Of a DNA stretch of 64,000 nucleotides, positions 30,186 to 38,640 are shown piece by piece; the stretch's first letter is position 1, and each line of letters opens with the position of its first letter. The stretch is from the NCBI GenBank assembly GCA_012729785.1, contig JAAYCL010000023.1, positions 1-64,000 on the forward strand, given 5' to 3'. This DNA is from Chlamydiota bacterium. GTDB taxonomy: Bacteria; Auribacterota; Tritonobacteria; UBA1439. Below the pieces are notes generated by a model. That model worked only from the letters and a program-made list of their open reading frames with translations, had not been told where the DNA came from and made no database searches. A program made the position numbers and the translations under genes.

Positions 30186-31481
30186 ATGATCCAGGACAAC
30201 CGCAGGGTGGTCATCACCGGGATAGGGGTGATAAGCCCCCTGGGCCTCAGCCGGGACGAGTTCTGGACCAACCTCACGGCGCGGAGATCCGGCGTCTCCC
30301 GCATCACCCTCTTCGACACCCGGGGGTTCCCCACCAGGATCGCCGCGGAGGTGAAAGGATTCGACCCGCAGAGGTACATCGAGAAAAAGAAATCGCTCAA
30401 GGTGATGATCCGGGACATGCAGTTCGCCGTCGCCGCCGCGCGGGAGGCCGCCTCAGACGCGGGCCTCGGCGCCTCCGCCCCCGACCCCGAGCGCGTCGGC
30501 GTGGTCTTCGGGGCGAGCATGATCTCGACCGACCCGTGCGAGCTGGGCCCCGCCATCAAACAGTCCCTCGGGAAGGACGGCCAGTTCGACCTTGTGCGGT
30601 TCGGCGCCGAGGGGATCCAGAACCTCTTCCCCCTCTGGCTGTTGAAGCAGCTCCCCAACATGCTCGCCTCGCACGTCGCCATCATGTACGACGCGCAGGG
30701 CCCGAGCAACACCATCACCAGCGGCTGTTCCGCGAGCGCCCACGCGATCGGCGAGGCGTTCCGCATCATCTCCCGCGGCGCCGCGGACCTCGTCATCACC
30801 GGCGGGGCCAGCTCCTGCATCACCCCGCTCAAGCTCGCGCGCTACCACCGGCTCGGCGTCCTCTCCACGCGCAACGACGAGCCCGAGAAGGCGAGCCGTC
30901 CGTTCGACGCCGCGCGGGACGGGTTCGTCATCGGGGAAGGGGCCGGGATGCTGATCCTCGAGGAGCGGGAGCGCGCGCGGGCGCGGAACGCCCGGATCTA
31001 CGCCGAGATCGCCGGCTACGGGAGCGCGGTGGATATGCAGAGCGGCCCCGGCGGAACGATCGAGCCGTCCAGCAAGGCGCGCGCAATGCGGATGGCGCTC
31101 CTTGAGGCCGAAACGGAACCCGGCGGCGTCGACTACATCGGCGCCCACGGGAACTCGATCCCGTTCACCGACCGCCTCGAGACGCTGGCGATCAAGGAGA
31201 TCTGGGGGAAGCGGGCCCGCGCAACCCCGGTCAGCTCCATCAAGGGGCAGATCGGCGATCTGGGGCCCGCCTCGGGGGCGGTCGGGGTCATCGCAACCGC
31301 GTTGGCCATCGAACGCGGGATCATCCCGTGCACCCTCAACTGGGAGAACCGCGACGCGGACTGCGATCTGGACTACGTGCCGCACCCGCGCGAGGCGGCG
31401 CTGCGCTGCGCCGTCTGCAACTCGTTCGACTTCATGGGACAGAACGTGAGCCTGGTGCTGCGAAATCCGGGGTGCGCCTAG
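30186..31481 (+). CDS. Beta-ketoacyl synthase homologue with altered catalytic triad
   Basis: A 431-residue FabF-type thiolase-fold protein. The nucleophile is kept (Cys181 in TSGCSASAHAIG), as are the first histidine (His321 in GAHGNSIPFTD) and Lys353. The second catalytic histidine of the GH(L/F) motif is replaced: SSIKGQIGDLGPASG has Asp358 where KS2 next door has His. An insertion of about 25 residues precedes the active Cys, as also in KS2. It may therefore be a partner subunit with changed chemistry, comparable in position to chain-length factors but retaining Cys. Start ATG 30186 leaves the usual NRRVVITGIG start. The stop abuts the start of KS2, so a heterodimer is likely. Confidence 0.85.
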   Translation: MIQDNRRVVITGIGVISPLGLSRDEFWTNLTARRSGVSRITLFDTRGFPTRIAAEVKGFDPQRYIEKKKSLKVMIRDMQFAVAAAREAASDAGLGASAPDPERVGVVFGASMISTDPCELGPAIKQSLGKDGQFDLVRFGAEGIQNLFPLWLLKQLPNMLASHVAIMYDAQGPSNTITSGCSASAHAIGEAFRIISRGAADLVITGGASSCITPLKLARYHRLGVLSTRNDEPEKASRPFDAARDGFVIGEGAGMLILEERERARARNARIYAEIAGYGSAVDMQSGPGGTIEPSSKARAMRMALLEAETEPGGVDYIGAHGNSIPFTDRLETLAIKEIWGKRARATPVSSIKGQIGDLGPASGAVGVIATALAIERGIIPCTLNWENRDADCDLDYVPHPREAALRCAVCNSFDFMGQNVSLVLRNPGCA

Positions 31482-32774
31482 ATGGACGACACACGGCGCG
31501 TGGTGATCACGGGGCTCGGACTGGTCACGCCGCTCGGCATCGGCATCGAGCGGAACTGGGACGCCCTCGTCGAGGGCCGCTCCGGCGTGGGCCGGCTCAC
31601 GCACTTCAACGCATCCGGCTACGCGACGCGGATCGCGGGGCAGGTCCGGGAGTTCGACGCCAGCCGGCTCCTCGGGGACCGCGGGGACATCGACTACCTC
31701 GGCGCGCACAGCCGCTTCGCCATCGCCGCCGCGCGCCTCGCCTACGAGGACGCGGGCCTCGGCGGCTGCCCCCTCGACCCTGAGCGGGTCGGCGTCTACC
31801 TCGGCTGCGGGGAGGGGGACCCGAGCTTCCTCTGGCTCGCGCAGCGCATCGCGGAGTCGCTCGAGGAAGACGGCGAGGTCTCCATCCGGCGCTTCCTCTG
31901 CCGCAGCGCGGAGATGCTGAATCCGCGGCGGGACATCGAGTACGAGCCGAACAAGCCGGTCTACCATATCGCGAATCTGTTCAACGCGCGGGGGCCCAAC
32001 TCCAACTGCCTCACCGCCTGCGCCGCGAGCGCCCAGGCGCTCGGCGAGGCGGCCTGCGCCATCGTGCGCGGCGACGCCGAGCTGATGTTCGCGGGGGGGG
32101 CGCACTCGATGATCCACCCGATGGGGGTCGCGGGGTTCAACCTCCTCAACGCCATCTCCACGCGCAACGACGACCCCGAGAAGGCGAGCCGCCCGTTCGA
32201 CCGGGAGCGCGACGGCTTCGTGATCGCCGAGGGGTCGGGGGTGCTCATCCTCGAGGAGGCCGGCCACGCCGCGCGGCGCGGGGCGCGGATCTACGGGGAG
32301 CTCCTCGGCTACGGCTGCTCCTCGGACGCCTACCGGATCACCGACATCCACCCGGACGGCCGCGGCGCCGCCCAGGCGATGCGGAACGCCCTGAACGACG
32401 CGCGGATCGCCCCGGACGAGGTGGGGTACATCAACGCGCACGGGACCTCCACGCAGATCAACGACCGCGTGGAGACCCTCGCGATCAAGAAGGTCTTCGG
32501 GGAGCGCAGCCGCGCCGTGCCGGTCAGCTCGACCAAATCGATGATGGGGCACCTGATCGCCGCGGCGGGGGCGGTGGAGGCGGCCGTCTGCCTGCTCGCG
32601 ATCGGGCGGGGGATCGTCCCCCCCACCATCAACCAGGAGTTCCCGGACCCGGAGTGCGATCTCGACTATGTCCCCAACAGGGCCCGCGAGGCGCGGGTGG
32701 AGATCGCCCTCTCGAACTCGTTCGGTTTCGGGGGGCAGAACATCTGCCTCGTCCTCTCGCGCTACAGGGGGTGA
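31482..32774 (+). CDS. Beta-ketoacyl synthase (FabF-like), canonical triad
   Basis: Condensing enzyme that elongates an acyl chain by decarboxylative Claisen condensation. All catalytic residues are present: Cys180 in LTACAASAQALG, His320 in NAHGTSTQIND, Lys352 and His357 in STKSMMGHLIAAAG. Length 430 residues, slightly above the usual 410 because of an insertion before the cysteine. It begins at the base after the preceding ketosynthase's stop. No acyl carrier protein, malonyl transferase or dehydratase is in the cluster, so it must draw on the cell's general ACP or on CoA thioesters. Paired ketosynthases are seen in aromatic polyketide and aryl polyene pathways; which product applies here is unknown. 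Confidence 0.92.
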   Translation: MDDTRRVVITGLGLVTPLGIGIERNWDALVEGRSGVGRLTHFNASGYATRIAGQVREFDASRLLGDRGDIDYLGAHSRFAIAAARLAYEDAGLGGCPLDPERVGVYLGCGEGDPSFLWLAQRIAESLEEDGEVSIRRFLCRSAEMLNPRRDIEYEPNKPVYHIANLFNARGPNSNCLTACAASAQALGEAACAIVRGDAELMFAGGAHSMIHPMGVAGFNLLNAISTRNDDPEKASRPFDRERDGFVIAEGSGVLILEEAGHAARRGARIYGELLGYGCSSDAYRITDIHPDGRGAAQAMRNALNDARIAPDEVGYINAHGTSTQINDRVETLAIKKVFGERSRAVPVSSTKSMMGHLIAAAGAVEAAVCLLAIGRGIVPPTINQEFPDPECDLDYVPNRAREARVEIALSNSFGFGGQNICLVLSRYRG

Positions 32775-32780
32775 ACCGCG

Positions 32781-33626
32781 ATGCGATGGCTTGAGATCGA
32801 CGGCGTCAGGTACGAGACCCTGCCGCTCTTCCAGCGGGCGTTCAACCGGGCGTTGCTGAACCCGCTCATCAACTACCTCATCCCGGCGCGGCTCCTCTCG
32901 GATTTCCTCAAGAAGAGCAAGAGCCCGCTCCTGCACGAGTCGATGCTGCGCCCGGGCGGCTGGCGGGCGATGAAGATCACCTACGATGACGGGGTGCCGG
33001 TGGACTTCGTCGACAAGCGGATGCTGAAGGACGCCGTGCTCACCCTCAGCGCCAGGAACCGGCGGCGGATGGCGGCGCGCTCGATCAGCGACCTGATCAA
33101 GAAATACCGCGTGAAGGGGGACGTCCACATCGTCGGCATCGGGACCGGCCCGGGGTTCAACGTCCTCGAGGCGATGGTGGACGCCAACACCGACAGGGTC
33201 TTCGCCTATTGCATCGACGAGGACGCGGAGGCGTTCGACTTCGGCCGCGCCCTGGCGTCCCGGATGGGGCTCGGGGAGCGGATCCGCTACATCGCCGGCA
33301 ACGCGATCAACCTGGAGCGTCTCCTCGACGTGGTGCCGCACATCGTCAAGATGGTGGGGATCCTCGAATATCTGAACGACGCCCAGGTGCGCGACCTCCT
33401 CCGGGTCAGTTACCGGAAGCTCTCGCCGGGGGGCGCCGTGCTCGCCAACAGCATGGTCTCGAGCCACGGCGTGGACCGCTATATGCGCAGGATCTTCAAC
33501 TGGCACCTGAACTACCGTTCCCCGGAAAGGATCGTGCGCCTCTTCGAGGAGTGCGGCTTCGGGGATTTCAGCCTCCGGTCGGACCCCCTGGGGGTCTACT
33601 CGATCATCGCCGGTTCGAAGCGCTGA
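32781..33626 (+). CDS. SAM-dependent methyltransferase
   Basis: A 281-residue class I methyltransferase. Motif I is GDVHIVGIGTGPGFNVLEAM (about 115-134), motif II the acidic YCIDEDAEAF, then NAINLERLL and the LSPGGAVLANSM segment. The first 110 residues are helical and could bind a substrate or partner. Seven bases after KS2, before the GH3-type gene, so it probably methylates a product or intermediate of the same pathway. The substrate (C-, O- or N-methylation) cannot be inferred. Confidence 0.82.
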   Translation: MRWLEIDGVRYETLPLFQRAFNRALLNPLINYLIPARLLSDFLKKSKSPLLHESMLRPGGWRAMKITYDDGVPVDFVDKRMLKDAVLTLSARNRRRMAARSISDLIKKYRVKGDVHIVGIGTGPGFNVLEAMVDANTDRVFAYCIDEDAEAFDFGRALASRMGLGERIRYIAGNAINLERLLDVVPHIVKMVGILEYLNDAQVRDLLRVSYRKLSPGGAVLANSMVSSHGVDRYMRRIFNWHLNYRSPERIVRLFEECGFGDFSLRSDPLGVYSIIAGSKR

Positions 33627-33664
33627 GGCGCTCCCGGCCGTCTCCCGAAGGGACCTCTGCGGCA

Positions 33665-35368
33665 ATGTACAGCAGTGTCTGCACCGCCGTCGCGTACGGG
33701 TGGGCGAGGTTGCACGGCGTCAGGGCGCAGCGGGCCTTCCTCCGGCGGGGGGGGCGCTGCGCCGAAACGCAGCGGCGCGTCCTCCGGCGGAAGCTCGCCT
33801 GGGCCGCCGGCACCGAGTACGGCCGCCGCCACGGATTCGCCCGCATCGCCACGCCGGACGACTACCGCCGCGCCGTCCCGCTCGTCGACTACCAGACGAT
33901 CTCCCCGCTCGTGGCGCGCGTGGTCGCGGGGGAAGGCGACATCCTCTTCCCCTCCCGCGAGCGGCTGCTGATGTTCGCCATGACCAGCGGGACCACCGCG
34001 ACGCCGAAGTACGTCCCGGTGACGGAGCGCTACCTCGCCGAGCTCGCGGAGGGGAACTTCGTCTGGGGGATGCGCCTCCTGCGGGACCACCCCGCCGCCA
34101 TCGCGCACAAGATACTGCATATCGTCTCCCCGAGCAGGGAGTCCGCCACCCCCTCGGGGATCCCGTGCGGCGCGGCGACCGGGCTCGTCGCCGAATCGCA
34201 GCGGCGGATCGCCCACCTGAAGTACGCCCTCCCGACGGCGGTGTACGGCATCGGCGACTACGGGCTGAAGTACCTGTGCATCCTCCGGCTCGCCCTCCAG
34301 AAGAAGATCAGCCTCCTCATCGCGGCCAATCCGAGCACGCTGGTGGCGCTGGGGCGCCGGTTCGAGGAGCGCGCGCCGGCGCTCGTCCGGGACCTTCGCG
34401 ACGGCGTCTTCCACGAGGCCGGCGCCCTCCCCCCCGCCGTGCGGGCAGTCGTCGCCCGGCAGCTCCGGAAGGACCCCGCGGGGGCGCGCCGGCTGGACCG
34501 GATCCTTGCGGCGAACGGGAAACTTCTCCCGCGCGACGCCTGGCCGGAACTCGAGGTGATCGGTTGCTGGACCGGCGGGACGCTCACGCCGTACCTCGAC
34601 CTCGCGCGGGCGTACTGGGGCGACCGGCCGCTGCGCGACCCCGGGCTCATCGCCTCCGAGGGGCGGATGACCATCCCTTTGGAGGACGGGGACGGGGGCG
34701 GCGTGCTGGACGTGGGGAGCCACTTCTACGAGTTCATCCCGTACGGCGAGGAGGAGGCGGGGGCGACGCTTCTCGCCCACGAGCTGGAGGTGGGGAAAAG
34801 CTACTTCATTATCCTGACCACCTCCTCGGGCTTCTTCCGGTATAATATCTCCGACGTCGTGAAGGTGACCGGCCGGTTCGGCGACACCCCGGTGCTCAGA
34901 TTCCTGCACAAGGGAAGCCGCATCAGCTCCCTGACCGGTGAGAAGATCACCGAGCACCAGGTGGTGGAGGCGTTCAGGGAGTGCGAGCGGTCGCTCGGCC
35001 TCGCGGTCCCGCAGTTCACCGTCTGCCCCGGATGGGGCGACCCTCCCCGCTACTTCATCCTGATCGAGGAGCAGGGCGGAGGCCCCGTTTCGGCGGGGGA
35101 GGGGGGCCGGCGCTGGGCGGAGGCGGGCGCCCTCTTCGACCTCGCCCTCGGGCGGGCGAATATCGAGTACCGGGGCAAGCGCGACTCGGGGCGCCTCGGG
35201 ATGCCGGTCGTGCGCCTGGTCGAGCCCGGCTCGTTCGACCGGGACAAGTGCGCGCACGTCGGCAGGAGCGGGGGGAGGATGGAACAGTACAAGCACCCCT
35301 ACCTGAGCCCGCAGATCGACCATTGCGCCCGGTTCCGCCTCTCGGAGCCGGAAGACGGACGCGGCTGA
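33665..35368 (+). CDS. GH3-family acyl-acid-amido synthetase homologue
   Basis: A 567-residue member of the GH3 family, the adenylate-forming enzymes known from plants, where they join carboxylic-acid hormones to amino acids. ATP-binding motif 1 is FAMTSGTTATPKYVPVT; motif 2 lies around IASEGRMTIPL; motif 3 is FFRYNISDVVKVTGRF. HKGSRISSLTGEKITEHQVVEA matches the C-terminal hinge. Bacterial members are mostly uncharacterised. In this operon it could activate a free acid made by the ketosynthases and couple it to an amine. Start ATG at 33665; the open frame continues upstream over the methyltransferase without support. Spacing to the next gene is 15 bp. Confidence 0.88.
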   Translation: MYSSVCTAVAYGWARLHGVRAQRAFLRRGGRCAETQRRVLRRKLAWAAGTEYGRRHGFARIATPDDYRRAVPLVDYQTISPLVARVVAGEGDILFPSRERLLMFAMTSGTTATPKYVPVTERYLAELAEGNFVWGMRLLRDHPAAIAHKILHIVSPSRESATPSGIPCGAATGLVAESQRRIAHLKYALPTAVYGIGDYGLKYLCILRLALQKKISLLIAANPSTLVALGRRFEERAPALVRDLRDGVFHEAGALPPAVRAVVARQLRKDPAGARRLDRILAANGKLLPRDAWPELEVIGCWTGGTLTPYLDLARAYWGDRPLRDPGLIASEGRMTIPLEDGDGGGVLDVGSHFYEFIPYGEEEAGATLLAHELEVGKSYFIILTTSSGFFRYNISDVVKVTGRFGDTPVLRFLHKGSRISSLTGEKITEHQVVEAFRECERSLGLAVPQFTVCPGWGDPPRYFILIEEQGGGPVSAGEGGRRWAEAGALFDLALGRANIEYRGKRDSGRLGMPVVRLVEPGSFDRDKCAHVGRSGGRMEQYKHPYLSPQIDHCARFRLSEPEDGRG

Positions 35369-35383
35369 GCCGCGGAGGATTGC

Positions 35384-36136
35384 ATGCGGACGACGATGAC
35401 GGCTGCGCTGCTGCTGCTGATCCTCGCCCCCCTCTCGGCGTCGGAGGAGGGGGAGGCGCCCGATCTGATGCGGCTCCTGGCCGCGGCGCGCCTCCACTAC
35501 GCCGGCGTCACCGACTACACGGCGGTGTTCCACAAGCAGCAGCGCGTGGGAGGGGTGCTGCAGCCCGAGGAGAAGACGCAGTTCAAGTTCATGAAGCCGT
35601 TCAGCGTCTACATGAAGTGGATCGGGGGTTCGCACACGGGGAGGGAGGCGCTCTTCGTGCGCGGGAAGTACCACGACCGTCTGCTCGTGCATCTGGGGGG
35701 GATGGCCAACTATTTCGCCCCGACCATGGCGCTCTATCCCAACGGGATGCTCGCGATGCGGAACAACCTGCGCCCGATCACCGAGTCGGGAATGGAGAGC
35801 ACCATCAACCTCATCGCCAGGGTCTGCGAGGAGGCCCGAAGGAACGGCGACCTGACGGTGCGGTATCGGGGGGAGGGGAACGTCGCGGGCCGGCCGACGC
35901 ACATCTTCGAGCGCCTCCTGCCGAAGGGGAAGGGGTACCCGGCGCACCTGAGCCTGCTGGAGCTCGACAAGGAAACAGGCTACCCGCTCTCGGTCCTCAG
36001 CTACGGGTGGGACGGGGAGCTGCTCGAGAAGTACCGGTACGAGCGGTTCCGCACGAATGTGGGCCTCACCGAACGCGATTTCGACAGGGGAAACCGCGCC
36101 TATGCGTTCGGCCGCTTCACCGCGCCCATTCCCTGA
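35384..36136 (+). CDS. DUF1571 family periplasmic protein (LolA-like)
   Basis: A 250-residue exported protein with a short signal peptide (hydrophobic LLLLILAPLSAS). The body matches DUF1571 in layout: VTDYTAVFHKQQRVGGVLQPEE, the PFSVYMKW segment, GRKYHDRLLVH-like region, and a PITESGMESTINL segment. This group is common in Planctomycetota. The fold is related to LolA/LolB-type carriers, which bind lipids in the periplasm. Within the cluster it may shuttle the acyl product to the outer membrane, as LolA-like proteins are thought to do in aryl polyene clusters; that is inference. Confidence 0.82.
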   Translation: MRTTMTAALLLLILAPLSASEEGEAPDLMRLLAAARLHYAGVTDYTAVFHKQQRVGGVLQPEEKTQFKFMKPFSVYMKWIGGSHTGREALFVRGKYHDRLLVHLGGMANYFAPTMALYPNGMLAMRNNLRPITESGMESTINLIARVCEEARRNGDLTVRYRGEGNVAGRPTHIFERLLPKGKGYPAHLSLLELDKETGYPLSVLSYGWDGELLEKYRYERFRTNVGLTERDFDRGNRAYAFGRFTAPIP

Positions 36137-36148
36137 GGGAGGACGGCA

Positions 36149-37318
36149 GTGCGCGTGCGCAGCCTGGTCGTGTACCGTGTCCGGGTCCCGTTCAGAACCG
36201 TCTTCAGCCACGCCCGCGCCTCCCGCGCCGAGACCGACAACGTCGTTGTCGAGGCGGTCACCGACGCCGGGGTGCGCGGGTTCGGCGAGGGGGTGCCGAG
36301 GGAGTACGTGACCGGCGAGACCCCCGCGTCGGCGATCGACTATCTCCGGACGCTCGACCTCGCCTTCCTCTCCGCGGGCTGGGGTTCCGCGGGGGAGGCC
36401 GTTCGGGCGCTGCGCGCCTGGGAGAAGGGGGCGGAGGAGCGCGGCGGGATATTCCCGGGCGCGGCGCGGTGCGCCTTGTCGCTGGCGCTCCTCGACGCGG
36501 CGGGGAAGGCCTGGAAGGTCGGCGCGGAAGCCCTCTGCGCGGAGGCCGCCGGGGCGGGCGCGGCGGGGGGGGCGCCTGAACGGGTGCGCTACAGCGCCGT
36601 CTGCTCGGGCGGGGAGCCGCGCGCGGTCGCACTCTCCTGCCTGAAATTCAGGCTCTACGGCTTCGCGGCCGTGAAGCTCAAGGTCGGGTGGGGGGAGGAG
36701 CGCGACGTCGCCCTCGTGCGCCTCGCGAGGAGGCTGCTCGGGCGGCGGACCGATATCCGGGTGGACGCCAACGGCAGGTGGAATTTCGACACCGCGAGGC
36801 GTCTGATCCCCCGCCTCGGCGGGTTCGGCGTCTCGTCGGTGGAGGAGCCGCTCGCTCCGGAAGAGCGGGGCCGGCTCCCCGAGCTCAGGCGGGCAGCCGG
36901 GGTGCCGCTGATGCTCGACGAGTCCGTGCGCTCGAGCGCGGAGCTGCGCCGTCTCGCGGAGGCCGGCGCGTGCGACCTCGTGAATATCCGCCTCTCGAAG
37001 TGCGGCGGGATCTTCGCGTCGCTGGCGCTCGCGGCGCAGGCGCGGGCGTCGGGGCTCGGGTTTCAGATGGGGTGCCAGGTGGGCGAGAGCGGGCTCCTCT
37101 CCGCGGCGGGGCGCCTGTTCGCGTTCCTCGCCCCGGATGCGCGCCACCTCGAGGGCTCGTACGACAGGCACCTGCTGCGGGAGAATCTGGTCGCCGAGGA
37201 CGTTACCTTCGGCCGCGGCGGGTGGGCGCGGCGGCTGCCGGGCGCGGGGCTCGGCGTGACAATCGACCCTCAGGCGCTGGACCGATGCGCGGCGGAGAGG
37301 CTGCAACTGACGTTGTGA
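36149..37318 (+). CDS. Enolase superfamily enzyme, muconate-lactonizing/dipeptide epimerase group
   Basis: A 389-residue two-domain enzyme of the enolase superfamily. The barrel has the MLE-group catalytic and metal residues: Lys176/Lys178 in VKLKVG, Asp206 in DANGRW, Glu232 in EEP, Asp257 in LDES, and Lys284 in RLSKCGG. The lysine pair on both faces is typical of dipeptide epimerases, N-acylamino acid racemases, o-succinylbenzoate synthase and cycloisomerases. Menaquinone genes are absent, so OSBS is less likely; an epimerase acting on an N-acyl amino acid made by the GH3 protein would fit the operon, but is untested. GTG start has an ideal GAGGGAGGA site. Confidence 0.85.
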   Translation: MRVRSLVVYRVRVPFRTVFSHARASRAETDNVVVEAVTDAGVRGFGEGVPREYVTGETPASAIDYLRTLDLAFLSAGWGSAGEAVRALRAWEKGAEERGGIFPGAARCALSLALLDAAGKAWKVGAEALCAEAAGAGAAGGAPERVRYSAVCSGGEPRAVALSCLKFRLYGFAAVKLKVGWGEERDVALVRLARRLLGRRTDIRVDANGRWNFDTARRLIPRLGGFGVSSVEEPLAPEERGRLPELRRAAGVPLMLDESVRSSAELRRLAEAGACDLVNIRLSKCGGIFASLALAAQARASGLGFQMGCQVGESGLLSAAGRLFAFLAPDARHLEGSYDRHLLRENLVAEDVTFGRGGWARRLPGAGLGVTIDPQALDRCAAERLQLTL

Positions 37319-37379
37319 CGAGGGCGTGCGGCGGGCGGGCGCATCGTCCGACGAAACGGACGGAGGCACTGGGACGCGG

Positions 37380-38558
37380 ATGAACGGGGAAGAGCGCGGC
37401 GAAGAACGGCTGCACGGCGGATCGGCGCCCCCGCCCGACGAAAGCCGGGCGGGGATGCGGACGGATGCGGGAGGGGCCGGCGGAGCGGACGGGCGGCGCG
37501 CCGGTCAATCCGGGACCGGGAACGTCCCGCCGCCCCGCGGGGAGGCCGACAGGGAGGCGCGCAGGCGCGGCGGAAGGAGGCGCAGGAGGCCGCGCGGTCC
37601 CGCCGGCCGCCGGGCGGGGGGAGACGGACACGAGGAGGGGCATCGCCGGGAGGAACGCCGGGACCGCCGCTTGGACGAGCAGGAACCTTGCGGCGGGGCC
37701 ACGGGTGCGGATACGGACGGGACCGCGCCCGAGGTAAAGCGGATGGTCATGGACGACGGGATCGCGCTCCAGTACCGGGACTGGGCGCCGCGGCATCCGA
37801 AAGGGGCCGTGATCTGCGTGCACGGCATCCGGAGCCACGGCGCCTGGTACCTCGGCTCCTGCGCCCGGCTCGCCGAACGCGGGTATCGGGTGCTGTTCCC
37901 CGACCGCCGCGGCTCAGGCCTCAATCGGGACGCGGGAACGCCGGGCGCCGAGCGGGTCGCGCGGTGGGTGGGGGACCTGGTGCAATTCGCCGCGCGCGCG
38001 TCCGTGGAACTGCGGGGGAAACCGGTGCACCTGCTCGGCATCTCGTGGGGCGGGCGCATCGCCGCGGCGGCGGCCGCGGCGGGGCGCGTCCGGGTGCGCA
38101 GCGTCGTCCTCTCCGCCCCCGGCATCGTCGCCTTGCGGGACTGCAGCATCGGCACGAAGCTCTCCGTCGCCACCGCGCTCCTCCTGAACCCGCGCCGCGA
38201 CTTTTCGATACCGCTGCAGGACCCGGCCCTCTTCACCGACGACCCCGACGAGCGCAACTACATCGAGCAGGACCAGTTCGGGGTCCGGCGCGCGAGCGCG
38301 CGGTTTCTTTTCGAGAGCAGGAAACTCGAGCGCCTCGGGCGCCGGTCGCTGCGGACGCTGCGGACCCCGCTCCTGCTGCTCCTCGCGGGGCGCGACCGGA
38401 TCGTGGACAACGCGAAGACGCAACGCCTCTTCGAGAAGTGCCCGGCCGCGGACAAGGTCTTGAAGGTGTACCCCGAGGCCCGGCACACGCTCGACTTCGA
38501 CGCGTGCCGCGACGAGTATTTCGACGACCTCGCGGCCTGGTTCGACGCGCACGGATAG
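37380..38558 (+). CDS. Alpha/beta hydrolase with arginine-rich N-terminal extension
   Basis: From about residue 122 this is a standard alpha/beta hydrolase: GAVICVHGIRSHGAWY (oxyanion loop), nucleophile Ser222 in GISWGG, Asp in LAGRDRIVDN and His in EARHTLDF. It may act as a lipase, esterase or thioesterase in the operon. The first 120 residues are Gly/Arg/Glu-rich low complexity (for example RRRGGRRRRRPRGPAGRR), with somewhat lower third-position GC than the core. An ATG at 37743, with GAGG eight bases before it, would give a clean 271-residue hydrolase; I keep the longer frame because it stays open from the preceding gene and codon use is still plausible, but the short start may be the real one. 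Confidence 0.75.
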   Translation: MNGEERGEERLHGGSAPPPDESRAGMRTDAGGAGGADGRRAGQSGTGNVPPPRGEADREARRRGGRRRRRPRGPAGRRAGGDGHEEGHRREERRDRRLDEQEPCGGATGADTDGTAPEVKRMVMDDGIALQYRDWAPRHPKGAVICVHGIRSHGAWYLGSCARLAERGYRVLFPDRRGSGLNRDAGTPGAERVARWVGDLVQFAARASVELRGKPVHLLGISWGGRIAAAAAAAGRVRVRSVVLSAPGIVALRDCSIGTKLSVATALLLNPRRDFSIPLQDPALFTDDPDERNYIEQDQFGVRRASARFLFESRKLERLGRRSLRTLRTPLLLLLAGRDRIVDNAKTQRLFEKCPAADKVLKVYPEARHTLDFDACRDEYFDDLAAWFDAHG

Positions 38559-38640
38559 GGCGCCTGTGCGCCGGGTGGGGGGCCCCCCCCCGGGCGGGGA
38601 CGCGCCCGGGCGGAAGGGGCCGATGACAAGGAGAACGGAG

